A stretch of DNA of 64,000 bases from contig NC_090726.1 in NCBI RefSeq assembly GCF_036898095.1, forward strand, positions 31,473,921 through 31,537,920, in the 5' to 3' direction. The notes below the pieces were generated by a model. That model did not search any database, was not told the origin of the DNA, and was given only the letters and a program-made list of their open reading frames with translations. Positions 43,211-53,760 of this stretch are shown here, piece after piece. A program made the position numbers and the translations under genes. The number at the start of each line of letters is the position of its first letter. Within the stretch, counting starts at the first letter, position 1. This DNA comes from Palaemon carinicauda. Lineage: Eukaryota > Arthropoda > Malacostraca > Decapoda > Palaemonidae.

Positions 43211-44142
43211 ACCAGTTGGAAACAACAGTACCCAAAGTGCTACTCTCCTTAGCGGGTTGTGTCCCCAGTGGGCACCTACCCACTGAGGCTAAACATGTTA
43301 TATAGGAAATATGCAGGGGTGACCAACACAATAGCTAGGTTAGGTTGGTTTGTTAGGTTCTGTACCCTTTTTTACCTTTTTATATATTGTGTAAAGTGTG
43401 TATGGAACAATTCATTAAAATATACATGATATTACCGTAGCATTGCTACCATTAGTAATGCCTTTGTAACGTTGTTAACACTGTGTATCATTGGTAACGT
43501 TGCTTATTTTAACATTCCCAGTACATATGTGAGTTTTGTGACCTGGGAACTCCTAGGTTAGGTTAGGTGGGTTTGTTAGGTTCTGTACCCTTTTTGTACT
43601 TTTTATATATTGTGTAAAACTTATATTGAAAAATTATTTAAAATATGTATGGAAATATCTAGCATTACTATCGCTAGTAATGTCACCGTACCGTTGGTAA
43701 CGCTGTGTATCATTCGTATCGAGGCTAATTTTACTGTTCTCAGTAAATACCTGAGGTTTGTGACCTGTCAACTACTAGGTTGGGTTAGGTGGGTTTGTTA
43801 GGTTCTGTACCTTTTTTGTACTATTTATATATTGTGTAACCGGTAATATTACCTCAACAATCCGAGTCAATGTTGGTAACACTGTATCATTGGTAAGGTT
43901 GCTAATGTTATCATTCGGCATACATTCGTGAGTGAAGTTGTTATCAAGTTATTACCAATTATCAGGTCTGACAAATGGCTCCATTGCCTGGAAGGGACAT
44001 GGCAGGGGAGACCCTATTCACTAACTCAACATAGCCTGGTGGGGGCCTTTTCCCTATTTAACATGTTTAGCCTCAGCGGGTAGGACCCACTGAGGACATG
44101 ATGCCGGCTGAGGACAGTAGCACTTCGGACCCTTATCGTTGG
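43211..44142. mobile_element. Non-autonomous element with about 95-bp inverted repeats
   Basis: The left arm 43211-43306 (AAGTGCTACTCTCCTTAGCGG ... ACTGAGGCTAAACATGTTA) pairs in reverse with 44052-44142 (TAACATGTTTAGCCTCAG ... AGCACTT). The interior is three tandem units. No coding sequence. The outer limits and target duplication are not clear. Confidence 0.7.
43335..43950. repeat. Three tandem units of about 220 bp
   Basis: Units begin CTAGGTTAGGTT or similar at 43335, 43553 and 43775. Each contains GGTTTGTTAGGTTCTGTACC, a TTTATATATTGTGTAA block and a GGTAACGxTGxGTATCAT block. The last unit is shorter and more diverged. Confidence 0.8.
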
Positions 44143-44601
44143 AAATATTGGTTTTGGGTAGGAAACACTATAAAGAGTGATTTTCAGCCATAATAATGGT
44201 CAGAAATGCATAATAAACTCGAGATAACCATTTAGAAAAATATATTGGAAGTGTAAGTGACAGGAACTTAAGTATCAAATTTACCTATAATTCATATATA
44301 TGACATCCTTCAAATAGTTTTCTCTGCTGTTGCTCACTAAAATAAACAACCTCACTGTTGCTCTGTACTGGTAGACGTTATAGGTGTGGGCTGCATATTC
44401 TATCCCGTGGGTCATTATTTCAGTGATATTCCTATTACTTTCTCATGAGCAGCAATAGCGTCATTTTTAATATCATTTACTGAAATACAGTATATGAAAT
44501 TACATGAAATTCAAAATATACTCTACTTCATTCTTGGAGACTTCTTGTGGTGGTAGTCCTGTTGGAACTGAAGGGGAGGGTTGGAATTTTCAATATTAAA
44601 C

Positions 44602-44759
44602 TTACCCGATAATCATGTAGCTGTCAACTCCGTTGCCCGACAGAATTCTATGGAGGGATACGCCAGCTATCACAATACTAGAAGGGGGTGTATTTACCAG
44701 CGCCACCTGTGGCCAGGTACTCAAGTACTTCTTGTTGACACCTCCTCAATTATTCCTCT
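44602..44759. repeat. Inverted terminal repeat, left copy, element F
   Basis: Runs from CTTACCCGATAATCATG through ACAGAATTCTATGGAGGG to CCTCAATTATTCCTC and is the reverse complement of 51258-51418 with very few differences. Confidence 0.92.
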
Positions 44760-44949
44760 GTCGTGCTTCCGGCAAGACGTTCTGGGATACGCTTATGTTC
44801 TTGGAGTATTTTCACGACTTTGGTGAAGTATTTCTCTTTGATTTCGGCTGTCGCTTTACTGGAAAACTTCTATATTAGCTTAGTTAGCTTTTGGAATTAA
44901 TTTGATTAATTTTGGTGACGAGAGAGTATGAACTCTCGTTCACCTTTCA

Positions 44950-45081
44950 ATGGCCGACCCTTCCCTTAGACGGAAGTGTTGGTGTCTAAGAGAGTATAGA
45001 CTCTCTTTCTTAATTTTGCTTAACAAAGTTATAGATTTATTTTATATCTCTCCGCCTCTTATAGGCCTCTTCGATTAACTT
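44950..45081 (+). pseudogene. Start of gag, element F, broken
   Basis: ATGGCCGACCCTTCCCTTAGACGG matches the gag start of element G (ATGGCCGACCCCTCCCCT at 63283) in sequence and in the preceding CAATTCAA/TTTCAA context. In F the frame soon runs through non-homologous sequence to a stop at 45079-45081. The cysteine-rich domain seen in G has been lost or replaced. Confidence 0.55.
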
Positions 45082-45889
45082 CCTTTTATTATAAACTCAT
45101 TAAAATTAATTTTTATATTTGTTTATATTAGACCTTCCTAATAGTAGGCGGTCTTTTACCGAAGTTAATAAACTTTGAGCCCGTCATTTCGGTTTTACCT
45201 GTTAACATATTATGCTAGTTCCGCTACAGAGTTTGAAAGATTTTCTTTGACAGTCTCGTACTGTTTTCAAAGCTGAACTAACGTTTTGTTTTGTCTCTGC
45301 AGTTGTTGACGTTCAGAACGTTCAACTTGCACTCTATCGTTACGATAGAGAAAGAATGTTCACGGTTTCACGTTGCAGTAAGAGTAACCGTGTCTAGCGT
45401 TTTGTTCATTCTTTCTTAACTTAATGGTTTTGATCCTAATAAAGGAACTTTTCAGTTTTTTCCTTTAACAATAATATGTTTTAACGATATATATGATTGG
45501 GCTCTTCTCTCAGGTTCTAAGTCAAGAGAGAGAGAGAGAGAGATAGAGACGGAGGGAGAAAGAGGATAAACGTTTCATTCAAGCCTGCCAGGCGTACGAG
45601 TAACGTCGTTATCGTTTTTGCTCTTCTCCCTAGTCTCTTTAGGGGAAGAAACTAAACGTTTCTAGAGTGATCTAGTGTTTAGTCTCTTTCCAGCCACTGA
45701 ATTATTTATCTTTCATTAGATTTTTCTGTTACATTGTAATTCTGTTTTCGCAATTACTAACTTTTGAGAAAGGATAGAATTGCGTGTTTCAGGTACAAAC
45801 CACTTAAAGTTTCGAGTTCAGTGAAATAAGTGCAAACAGAAAATCAAAGTGATAAGTGATTAGCGCAAAGTGTGTCAGTGTTGTGCGTG

Positions 45890-47558
45890 AGGGTACTTCT
45901 GTGCGCGCCAGTCGTTCTCCCAGTCCGGGACCTCTTGCAAGCTCCCAAGCCCAGGGGAGAAGCAATGTCGAAGGACAAAAGGGTTCAGCAGGCCTTGATC
46001 GGCGCACAGAAGTATCCTCGGTGGTTGTGGGCGTGTCTTACCGAGACCGTCACTCCCACCCGCAGACGATTGAGCCCTTTTTTTTTTTGCTCGTCTGCAG
46101 AAGAGATTAGGGGAGAAAATAAAGGCAGAGTAACGCTGGTCTCAGGTCTCAAGACTTCTTAAACGTTAAGTCCAGACCTATGCCAGACGTACGAAGTTAA
46201 AGTTCACAACCCGAATGCAGTCGTTGGGTTAGCTCTGACTCTCCTAAGTCATCAGTTGATTACACTCCGACTTAGAGGAGTAAGGTTCTGCCACAACAGA
46301 TCTCTGCTGTTAAGGCTTTACCTCAGCAGAATTTAGTGTCTGCCGACCCCAAGTTAACTCTACTGCAGTCCATACAGTCACAACTTTCGGTCTTGATGCG
46401 TGAGTGTCGGGCTGAGAGTGTTGCACCGCCTGCACTCCCTCCACCTGTTCTCGCTGCACCTGTGCTCGCCCAGCCTGCACCTGCTCCGCCTGGTCGCAGC
46501 ACCATCTGCCAGGCGTACGATGTTGTGAACTCTACTACAGTCCATGCAAACACAGTTTTCGGACTTGATGAGTGAGTGTCGGGCTGAGAGTGTTGCTCCA
46601 CCGCCTCCGCCTACACTCCCTCCTCCTACACTCGCTCCGCCTGATCACAGTACCATCTGCCAGGCGTATGATGTTGTGGACTCTACTACAGTCCATGCAA
46701 GCACCGCTTTCGGACTTGATGCGTGAGTGTCGTGCTGAGAGTGTTGCACCTCCTGCACCTGTGGTGCACCAACCTCCTGCACCCGTTCAGCCTGTGCTGC
46801 ACCCGCCTGCACCGGTGGTGCACCAACCTCCTGCACCCGTTCAGCCTGTGCTGCACCCGCCTGCACCGGTGGTGCACCAACCTCCTGCACCCGTTCAGCC
46901 TATGCTGTACCCGCCTGCACCGGTGGTGCACCAACCTCCTGCACCCGTTCAGCCTGTGCTGCACCCGCCTGCACTCGCTGCACCCAGTCGCAGCTCCATC
47001 TGCCAGGCGTACGATGTTGAACCACTTTCGGAGTTTGCTGTTCACAGTGTTGTTCAGCTTCAGCCTTCTTTAAGGCAACCCTTGCTTTGGGATCAGGAGA
47101 GTTACACTCTTCCTCCTCCTCCCCTTGCTGCTCCTCCAGTGGTGCAACTCTCGGTTGGGGTACAACAACCTCTCCCCTCCGTGAGTCTGTCTGCTCAACC
47201 AGCGCTGCACCGAGTTCAACCCTCATCTAGGCAAGCTCATCTACACCATGCACTTGCGCCTCAGGAGCCTCAGCTTGCTAGAACTTTACCTTGTTCTGCG
47301 CAGCCTCAACCTTCTCATGCTCCACTCATCTCTCAGGAACAGGAACGGACTACTCCGCCTCCGTCCTCCGCTCAGCTGGTACAATCCTTGGGTGCAACTC
47401 TTGCTAGGAGTCAACCTCCTTCACCCTTGCACCTGCCTTCTGCTCCGTCTGTTGTTCAGCCTATGCAGTCTGAACCTCAGGTTTTCCCTCAAGTTGAGGA
47501 AACCTCTGTTGTTGTTCCAACTCGTTCTGACTCTGCTGTTCAGCATACCATGGTTTAA
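45890..47558 (+). pseudogene. Gag relic of element F with proline-rich repeats
   Basis: Around 45900-45990 the sequence matches element G at 63770-63850 (CTCTTGCAAGCTCCCAAGCCC versus CTTTCAAGCTCCCGAACCC), which places it in the middle of gag. Downstream, 46336-47558 encodes units reading QSIQSQLSVLMRECRAESVAPP, occurring three times at 150-170 bp spacing, then a tandem APVVHQPPAPVQPVLHPP array, then a Ser/Gln/Pro-rich stretch to a stop at 47556. The frame is open for 328 codons at most and has no ATG in the right context. The repeats make several frames look open on both strands. Confidence 0.55.
46744..46985. repeat. 60-bp tandem repeats, about four units
   Basis: The unit GTGGTGCACCAACCTCCTGC...CTGCACCCGCCTGCACCG recurs every 60 bases with one or two changes, encoding a 20-residue proline-rich unit. 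Confidence 0.93.
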
Positions 47559-47684
47559 ACCCCATGCAAGCATGCATTAAGCACTCTAGCACTGGTCATG
47601 GAATTTCTGAGAAATGTTAAACGCCATGCACACGCTCTGCTTTCCTTTCAGCAGGCTCTGCTTACAGCAGGCTCTACTTCCTAC

Positions 47685-47817
47685 ATGCTCAGCATTCAGC
47701 ATGCTCTGCATTCAGCATGCTCTGCATACAACATGCTCTGCATACAGCATGCTCTGCATTCAGCATGCTCTGCATACAGCATACTCTGCATACATCATGC
47801 TCTGCATACCTTACCGC
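47685..47817. repeat. 16-bp tandem repeats, about eight units
   Basis: The unit CATTCAGCATGCTCTG / CATACAGCATGCTCTG repeats without spacers. Each unit holds the palindrome AGCATGCT. It lies between gag and the RT relic of element F. Confidence 0.92.
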
Positions 47818-48356
47818 ATGCTTCTCAACACATCTTGGGTTGTTGCCAACTCACTAGACTGTCAAGCAGTTTCATAACGTTGCCTTCTAGTCTGCTGCTT
47901 TGCACCAGTGAACCCTCACTCAGAGAACTTAGCTTTTCTAGGATAAGGTCCCTGTAGATGAGAAAGTTCTTTTCTCCCTCCTTCTGATATTCCCTTGAGG
48001 ACTCTGTCATTTGGAGGGAGCCTTTAGCTGCATAACCTCTTATGGACTTTTATTTAAGCATAACATGCTTACAGGGAAGGTAATGGTTACACTTCAGCCG
48101 CTAATCCCGTCTGTTACCACACCTGCTCCCATAGACCTTGAGCTGTGTTGCATGACATGCAGTCCAAGCTTAGTCCTTGTTAGAGGATTTTTTGTTTACG
48201 GAGTCAATGTGTCACGGGGAAGACGTTCAACAACCAACAGAAGGGACTTGTTGTGACGCAGTGGGCAACCTCAGCAACCCGTTAAGGAGTTGTCTGTACG
48301 ACCCAGACAGTCTAGACAGATTCGGGGTGTCACTGTACTTCCTCGCTTGCCCATGA

Positions 48357-49667
48357 TTGACAGTTTACAGACTGTGCAGCAGTATCATGATCTTGTGTCC
48401 GGCTCCGTCAGACGACTGGCTTTTAAGAGCTCCCTCAAGTCGTCGCTGTCTGGAGATTTTCAAATGGACTATGGATCTGACCAAGGAACTGGGCCTCCTG
48501 GTCAATTTTGAGGAGTCTCAGCTCGTTCCATCCCAGACCATTGTCTCCTTGGGTAAGGATCTTCAGAGTCGAGCTTTTCGGACTTGTCCGTCGGCCCCAA
48601 GGATCTTCCAAGCCCTAGAATGCATCCAGAGCATGCTGAGAAGGAACCGATGCTTAGTCAGGCAGTGGATGAGTCTAACAGGGACACTTTCATCGCTGGC
48701 CCTGTTCATCGAGTTAGGGAGACTCCACCTCCGCCCCCTTCAGTATCATCTAGCTGCTCACTGGATAAAGGACATGACGCTAGAGACGGGCTCAGTTCCT
48801 GTTTCCGAAGAGATGAGGTCTACTCTAACGTGGTGGAAGAACAGCATTCTTCTCAAGGAAGGTCTACCATTGGCTGTTCAGTCCTCCGACCACCGTCTCT
48901 TCTCGGACGCATCGGACACGGGCTGGGGTGCGACACTGGACGGACAGGAATGCTCGGGAACATGGAATCAGGAGCAAAGGACACTTCACATCTATTGCAA
49001 GGAGTTGTTGGCAGTTCATTTGGCCTTGATAAACTTCAAGTCCCTCCAGCTTAACAAGGTGGTGGAGGTGAACTCCGACTACACCACAGCCTTGGCTTAC
49101 ATCTCCAAGCAGGGAGGGACTCATTCGAGGAAGTTGTTCGAGATCGCAAGGGACCTCCTCATTTGGTCAAAAGATCGAAAGCTCACGCTGGTAACGAGGC
49201 TCATTCAGGGCGATATGAATGTCATGGCAGATCGCCTCAGCCGGAAGGGTCAGGTCTTCCCCACAGAGTGGACCCTTCACAAGAATGTTTGCAGCAGACT
49301 TTGGGCCCTGTGGGATCAGCCAACCATAGATCTATTCGCTACCTCGATGACCAAGAGGCTCCGCTTGTATTGTTCTCCGATTCCAGACCCAGCAGCAGTT
49401 CGCGTGGATGCCTTTCTGCTGGATTGGTCCCATCTCAACCTGTATGCATTCCCGCCGTTCAAGATTGTCAACAGGGTACTTCAGAAGTTCGCCTCTCACA
49501 AAGGGACACGGCTGACGTTGGTTGCTCCCCTCTGGCCCGCGAGAGAATGTTTCACTGAGGTACTGCAATGGCTGGTCGACGTTCCCAGGACTCTTCCTCC
49601 TACAGTGGACCTTCTGCGTCAACCTCACGTAAAGAAGGTACTTCCAACCTCCACGCTCTTCGTCTGA
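48357..49667 (+). pseudogene. RT end, RNase H and Dam-like domain of element F
   Basis: The open frame covers 436 codons. It starts inside RT: APSDDWLLRAPS stands where YLDDWLLRAPS is expected, so the catalytic Y-L is lost, and the RT fingers and palm upstream are deleted. RNase H follows with LFSDASDTGWGA, the block KELLAVHLAL, VNSDYTTALAY and NVMADRLSR, giving D, E, D, D. The Dam-like block reads TIDLFATSM...DAFLLDWSHLNLYAFPPF. The frame ends within the link to the recombinase (LLRQPHVKK). The RNase H part is well preserved, but without RT the product could not replicate the element. Confidence 0.85.
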
Positions 49668-50738
49668 CTGCCTTCAGACTATCGAAAGACTCTCAAGAGC
49701 TAGAGGCTTTTCGAAGGAGGCAGCCAGAGCGATTGCCAGAGCAAGGACGACATCCACTCTCAGAGTCTATCAGTCTTTATGGGAAGTCTTCCGAAGCTGG
49801 TGCAAGGCCAATGCAGTTTTCCTCAGCCAGTACCAATGTAACCCAGATTGCTGACTTCCTGTTACATCTAAGGAACGTAAGCTCCCTATCAGCTCCTACG
49901 TTCAAGGGTTACAGAAGTTTGTTGGCAGCGGTTTTCTGCCCAGAGGCTTGGATCTTTCCTCCAACAAAGATCTACAGGATCTCCTTAGGTCTTTTGAGAC
50001 CTCAAAGGAACGTCGGTTGTCCACTCCAGGCTGGAATCTAGACGTGGTCCTAAGGTTCCTAATGTCATCAGGATTTGAACCGCTCCAATCAGCCTCTTTT
50101 AAGGACCTCACATTAAAAAACTCTTTTCCTCGTGTGCTTAGCAACAGGTAAAAGAGTAAGTGAGATCCACGCCTTCAGCAAGAACATAGGTTTCACATCT
50201 GAAACGGCTACATGTTCCTTACAGCTCGGTTTTTTGGCTAAAAACGAGCTTCCTTCCCGTCCTTGGCCTAAGTCGTTCGAGATCCCAAGCCTGTCCAACA
50301 TGGTGGGGAACGAACTGGAGAGAGTACTTTGCCCAGTTAGAGCTCTTAAGTACTATCTAAAGGTCAAAACCATTACGAGGACAATCAGAAGCCTTATGGT
50401 GTGCTATCAAGAAGCCTTCTCTACCAATGTCTAAGAACTCAGTTTCTTACTACATCAGGCTTCTGATTAGAGAAGCAAATTCTCATCTGAAGGAAGAAGA
50501 CCTTGCTTTGCTGAAGGTAAGGACACATGAAGTGAGAGCTGTGGCTACTTCAGTGGCCTTCAAACAGAACCGTTCTCTGCAGAGTGTTATGGATGTAACC
50601 TATTGGAGAAACAAGTCAGTGTTCGCATCATTCTCTCTCAAAGATGTCCAGTCTCTTTACGAGTACTGCTACACCCTGGGTCTATTCGTAGCAACGAATG
50701 CAGTAGTAGGCGAGGGCTCAGCCACTACATTCCCATAA
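49650..50738 (+). pseudogene. Tyrosine recombinase relic of element F
   Basis: Spread over four frames. NLHALRLTAFRLSKDSQELE and the SAPTFKGYRSLLAAVF block form the N-terminal DNA-binding part; GKRVSEIHAFSKN gives the first catalytic arginine; RTHEVRAVATSVAF gives H and R; YWRNKSVFASFSLKDVQSL holds the W, but the expected tyrosine (FxxFYLKDV) is serine. At least three frameshifts (near 49920, 50140 and 50430) and the lost nucleophile make it non-functional. The stop is at 50736-50738. Confidence 0.85.
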
Positions 50739-51122
50739 TCCCATAACTTTTTAACCTTTCTCTTGAATACTTTTTATGGGTTGTACGGTCGGCTAAGAAG
50801 CCTTCCACATCCTTGTTGATTTGGCGGGTGGTCAATTCTTTCTTGAGAAGCGCCAAGGTTAAAGGTTGTGATGAGGTCCTTTAGTATGGGTTGCAGCCCT
50901 GTATACTTTAGCACCTTTGAGTTGATTCAGCCTCCCAAGAGGAACGCTGCGCTCAGTAAGGAAGACGATCTTATTAAAGGCAGAGTAACGGTTCAAGTCG
51001 ACTTCCTTACCAGGTACTTATTATTTCATTGTTATTGTGGATAACTGATTATATGAAATATGGGATACTTAGCTATCCTTTAATCTTGTACACTGGTTTT
51101 CACCCACCCCCCTGGGTGTGAA
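50739..51122 (+). other. 3' untranslated part of element F
   Basis: This lies between the recombinase stop and the ICR. No domain seen. Confidence 0.6.
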
Positions 51123-51214
51123 TCAGCTACATGATTATCGGGTAAGTTTAATATTGAAAAATGTTATTTTTATTAATAAAATAAATTTTTGAATATACTT
51201 ACCCGATAATCATG
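51123..51214. repeat. Internal complementary region (ICR), element F
   Basis: CATGATTATCGGGTAAGTTT to ATTGAAAA is the reverse complement of the left end. ATGTTATTTTTATTAATAAA and on to ACCCGATAATCATG is the reverse complement of the right end 51402-51453. The join marks the circle junction AACAT/TTTTCAAT. Confidence 0.88.
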
Positions 51215-51257
51215 ATTTAATCGACCCTCCCTTCCTCCCCATAGAGAACCAGTGGAC

Positions 51258-51418
51258 CGAGGAATAATTGAGGAGGTGTCAACAAGAAGTACTTGAGTAC
51301 CTGGCCACAGGTGGCGCTGGTAAATACACCCCCTTCTAGTATTGTGATAGCTGGCGTATCCCTCCATAGAATTCTGTCGGGCAACGGAGTTGACAGCTAC
51401 ATGATTATCGGGTAAGTA
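51258..51418. repeat. Inverted terminal repeat, right copy, element F
   Basis: Reverse complement of 44602-44759. The right terminus continues with an AT-rich tail to 51453. Confidence 0.92.
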
Positions 51419-51453
51419 TATTCAAAAATTTATTTTATTAATAAAAATAACAT

Positions 51454-52949
51454 AATAATGGCTTTCTGTACAACAATATCCGGAAACGTGGGCTAAATAT
51501 TTTGAAGCTCTTAATTGGTTAAAAACCCAGGTAATGATTACATCATACAAAAAAACACAACAGTTGGCAAAAGTGAATGCAAACAACACATGCGCAAGAA
51601 CAATTAATCAGTCTCCCAAAAGTAATTAATGAACTTAGGCTTTGAGATAGACTTTACATTTTAATCAATTGATGTGTAAGCTAATTATGCGTCAGGCCCT
51701 ATTAATCATACAGAAAAATGTCCTACTTACAAGCATGTGCTCATTTCTTATTATGAATTCCAGTTTTACTAGAAATGAAAGTATCTTATATCAACTCTTA
51801 AAATATTGGAAATTATTTACAATAGCACAATATTGCTTTTGAATGTTTTAAGAAGGGTACATGGTGTCTTACGTGTTTTTGAACGATTTTAATGACGATA
51901 AGTGGCGGTAAAATTGGTTTTGAGGTTTGGTAGTCACCGTGCCAACTGCTCAAGAAAGTCTAAGGGTTGTTTGTTTACAAGACCATGCACTCCATATGTT
52001 GCCAAATTATTCAAAACTATTGTTTTCCTCTTGTTTCTTTTTCATAATTTAAAACAATTCAACATTGGAATACTTATTGTATAGAGAATGGTTAAACTTT
52101 GAAAATTCGCGCTCAAGAAAACTATGGCCGTTAATGCCAGGTCTTTAATATTGTTCGAATTGTTAATTCGTCTGTGACTTTAGTATTGTAAATGTGATAA
52201 CATTTCATTCCGTAACTAATCTAGGATTGTAAGTAGAAATATAAGCTTATAAATGATTAATCCCAACTTTCAACAAACTTCACCCATAGGTATGATTGTA
52301 TATAGCTGGGACGCATTCTACAACTTGTGTGAATTCAAACAATTGACAAAGTCAACTTCACGTGGCCAGCCTAGGACACGATTTTAACTGGCACATCAAT
52401 TACTTTTTAAAACTGAGTAATTATGATCCTAAGATTTTTTTAAATGACAAAATAAGTGGTATTACACGTACAGTATAACTACTTATGAGAAAAAACAAAA
52501 TTGACTAGTTTGCGCATGTTAGTTGTCCTTGGCTTAAAGTCCGTAAACATCTTGACTAGTTGGTCCTGAACCTGACCTTTGATCGTAAATACTTGACTGG
52601 ATGTAAAAAAATTTTGTTCTCATACGAACATAATTGTCCTTTAATATGAGTGTGATTTCAGCACAACAGGAAAGTTGCCTGTTAAAATTTATAGCGTTGT
52701 GTTGGTAGTTACTGGAGGGTAGGGGAAAGCCCCGACCATCTTCCATCTCACTGAGAAGCCTCTTAGACTTCATCTTCTGAGAAGTAGACATACTTTCAGT
52801 CGACAAACTTGGCTGATGGATGCCTGACAAGCCTATGGTTGAGGTGGCAGTGCCATGGCACAGAGGAATGAATAGTAGAGGTCCTTCGCCATGGGAGTTG
52901 CATCCTGTTCACTGACTCCCCTCTGTCCCTCGTTCTAGTTCCAAAATGG
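51454..52949. other. AT-rich stretch, no gene seen
   Basis: No clear features to about 52700. The last 250 bases are more GC-rich and may be the decayed start of the RT relic that follows. Confidence 0.4.
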
Positions 52950-53760
52950 GTCATCGTTGTCAGATGAATTCACAAGAGGACCAAACTCTTACATTAGAAG
53001 TTTAGAAGATATGGACAAGGGCACCGTACAAGCAGTCAACAGGATTCTTCAGTTTATTTATTTTTTGGTGGAAAAGTCATTGGGGAGAGATTGGTGTTGG
53101 AGACTGGTGATCAATCTTTTTATTCTGAACGGGTTTTCTAACAAATGCTATTCAAGACAGGGATGGAGCACTGTAAGACAGGCCATCAAGAGGAACAACT
53201 TCATGTTCTTGATACATCTAAAAGATGCGCATTTTCTGACCATCAATCATCGTGAAAGTTCCTTTGTTTTTTCCTTCAGCAGTTAGGTCTACTAATTCAA
53301 TGTGCTGTGCTTTGGAGCTTTGAACTGGCAACCTCACCCAAGGTATTCACAATAGTTTTTGTGCTTGTCTCGTCAGGGACACATGCCAACAGGATCAGGT
53401 TACTGAGGTACCTGATGATTGGCTGGTCCTTTTGAACTTGGAGGTAACTCCTTCATGGTAAATTGGGAGAAGTCCAGCCTCACACCTAAAAAGACGATAA
53501 TATACCTAGTAATGCGCATAGATATGGTGACCTTCAGATGACCATGTTGCCAGACTCGGATGATAGCTAACATGTACCTCCATCACTAACATCTTCCAAC
53601 CCATAATGGCAACAACTGTTGGGTCCTTTGTCGTATCTGAAAAAGCTGTTTTCTCTCGGTCAGCTACCATCATGCTCTCTCTAGTGGTGCCTCAAGGGAC
53701 ACTGGAACCTTAGTACAGGGCTGCCGGATTCTCCACACTAGGCAACTCCACGCTCAGCGG
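52950..53760 (+). pseudogene. DIRS-like reverse transcriptase relic
   Basis: The frame reads VEKSLGRDWCWRLVINLFIL, then TVRQAIKRNNFMFLIHLKDAHF and INHRESSFVF. This is the fingers and motif A region, with SIDLKDAYF changed to LIHLKDAHF so the motif A aspartate is histidine. At about 53390-53440 RIRLLRYL precedes GATGATTGG, the YLDDW motif, with a one-base frame shift. The SLTPKKTI block follows, and the RNase H connection LFSLGQLPS appears near 53645. It is a separate dead copy with no recognisable ends. Confidence 0.65.

Larger units (their letters stand above)
44588..51453 (+). mobile_element. DIRS-like retrotransposon F, decayed
   Basis: A plus-strand DIRS-like element of a lineage different from C and D. 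Left end TTTTCAATATTAAACTTACCC; right end ...TTAATAAAAATAACAT. Inverted repeats of about 158 bases: 44602-44759 and 51258-51418. The ICR at 51123-51214 is the reverse complement of the left end joined to that of the right end. Order: leader, gag relic with proline-rich tandem repeats, deleted reverse transcriptase start, RT end-RNase H-Dam-like, recombinase relic, ICR. Several frameshifts and a lost tyrosine nucleophile show it is inactive. Element G at the window end has a similar left end and gag. Confidence 0.87.

Noticed and set aside
43335..43600. TTAGG-like words suggesting an interstitial telomere repeat (also 26690 and 34672)
   Set aside because: Only two or three units each, and at 43335 they belong to a 220-bp repeat; too short to be telomeric.
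46645..47226. Minus-strand Val/Gln/Gly-rich and Arg/His/Cys-rich frames
   Set aside because: Antisense readings of the 60-bp repeats in the gag of element F.
47685..47817. Regular short repeats that could suggest a CRISPR array
   Set aside because: No unique spacers between units, and the context is a eukaryotic retroelement; simple tandem repeats.
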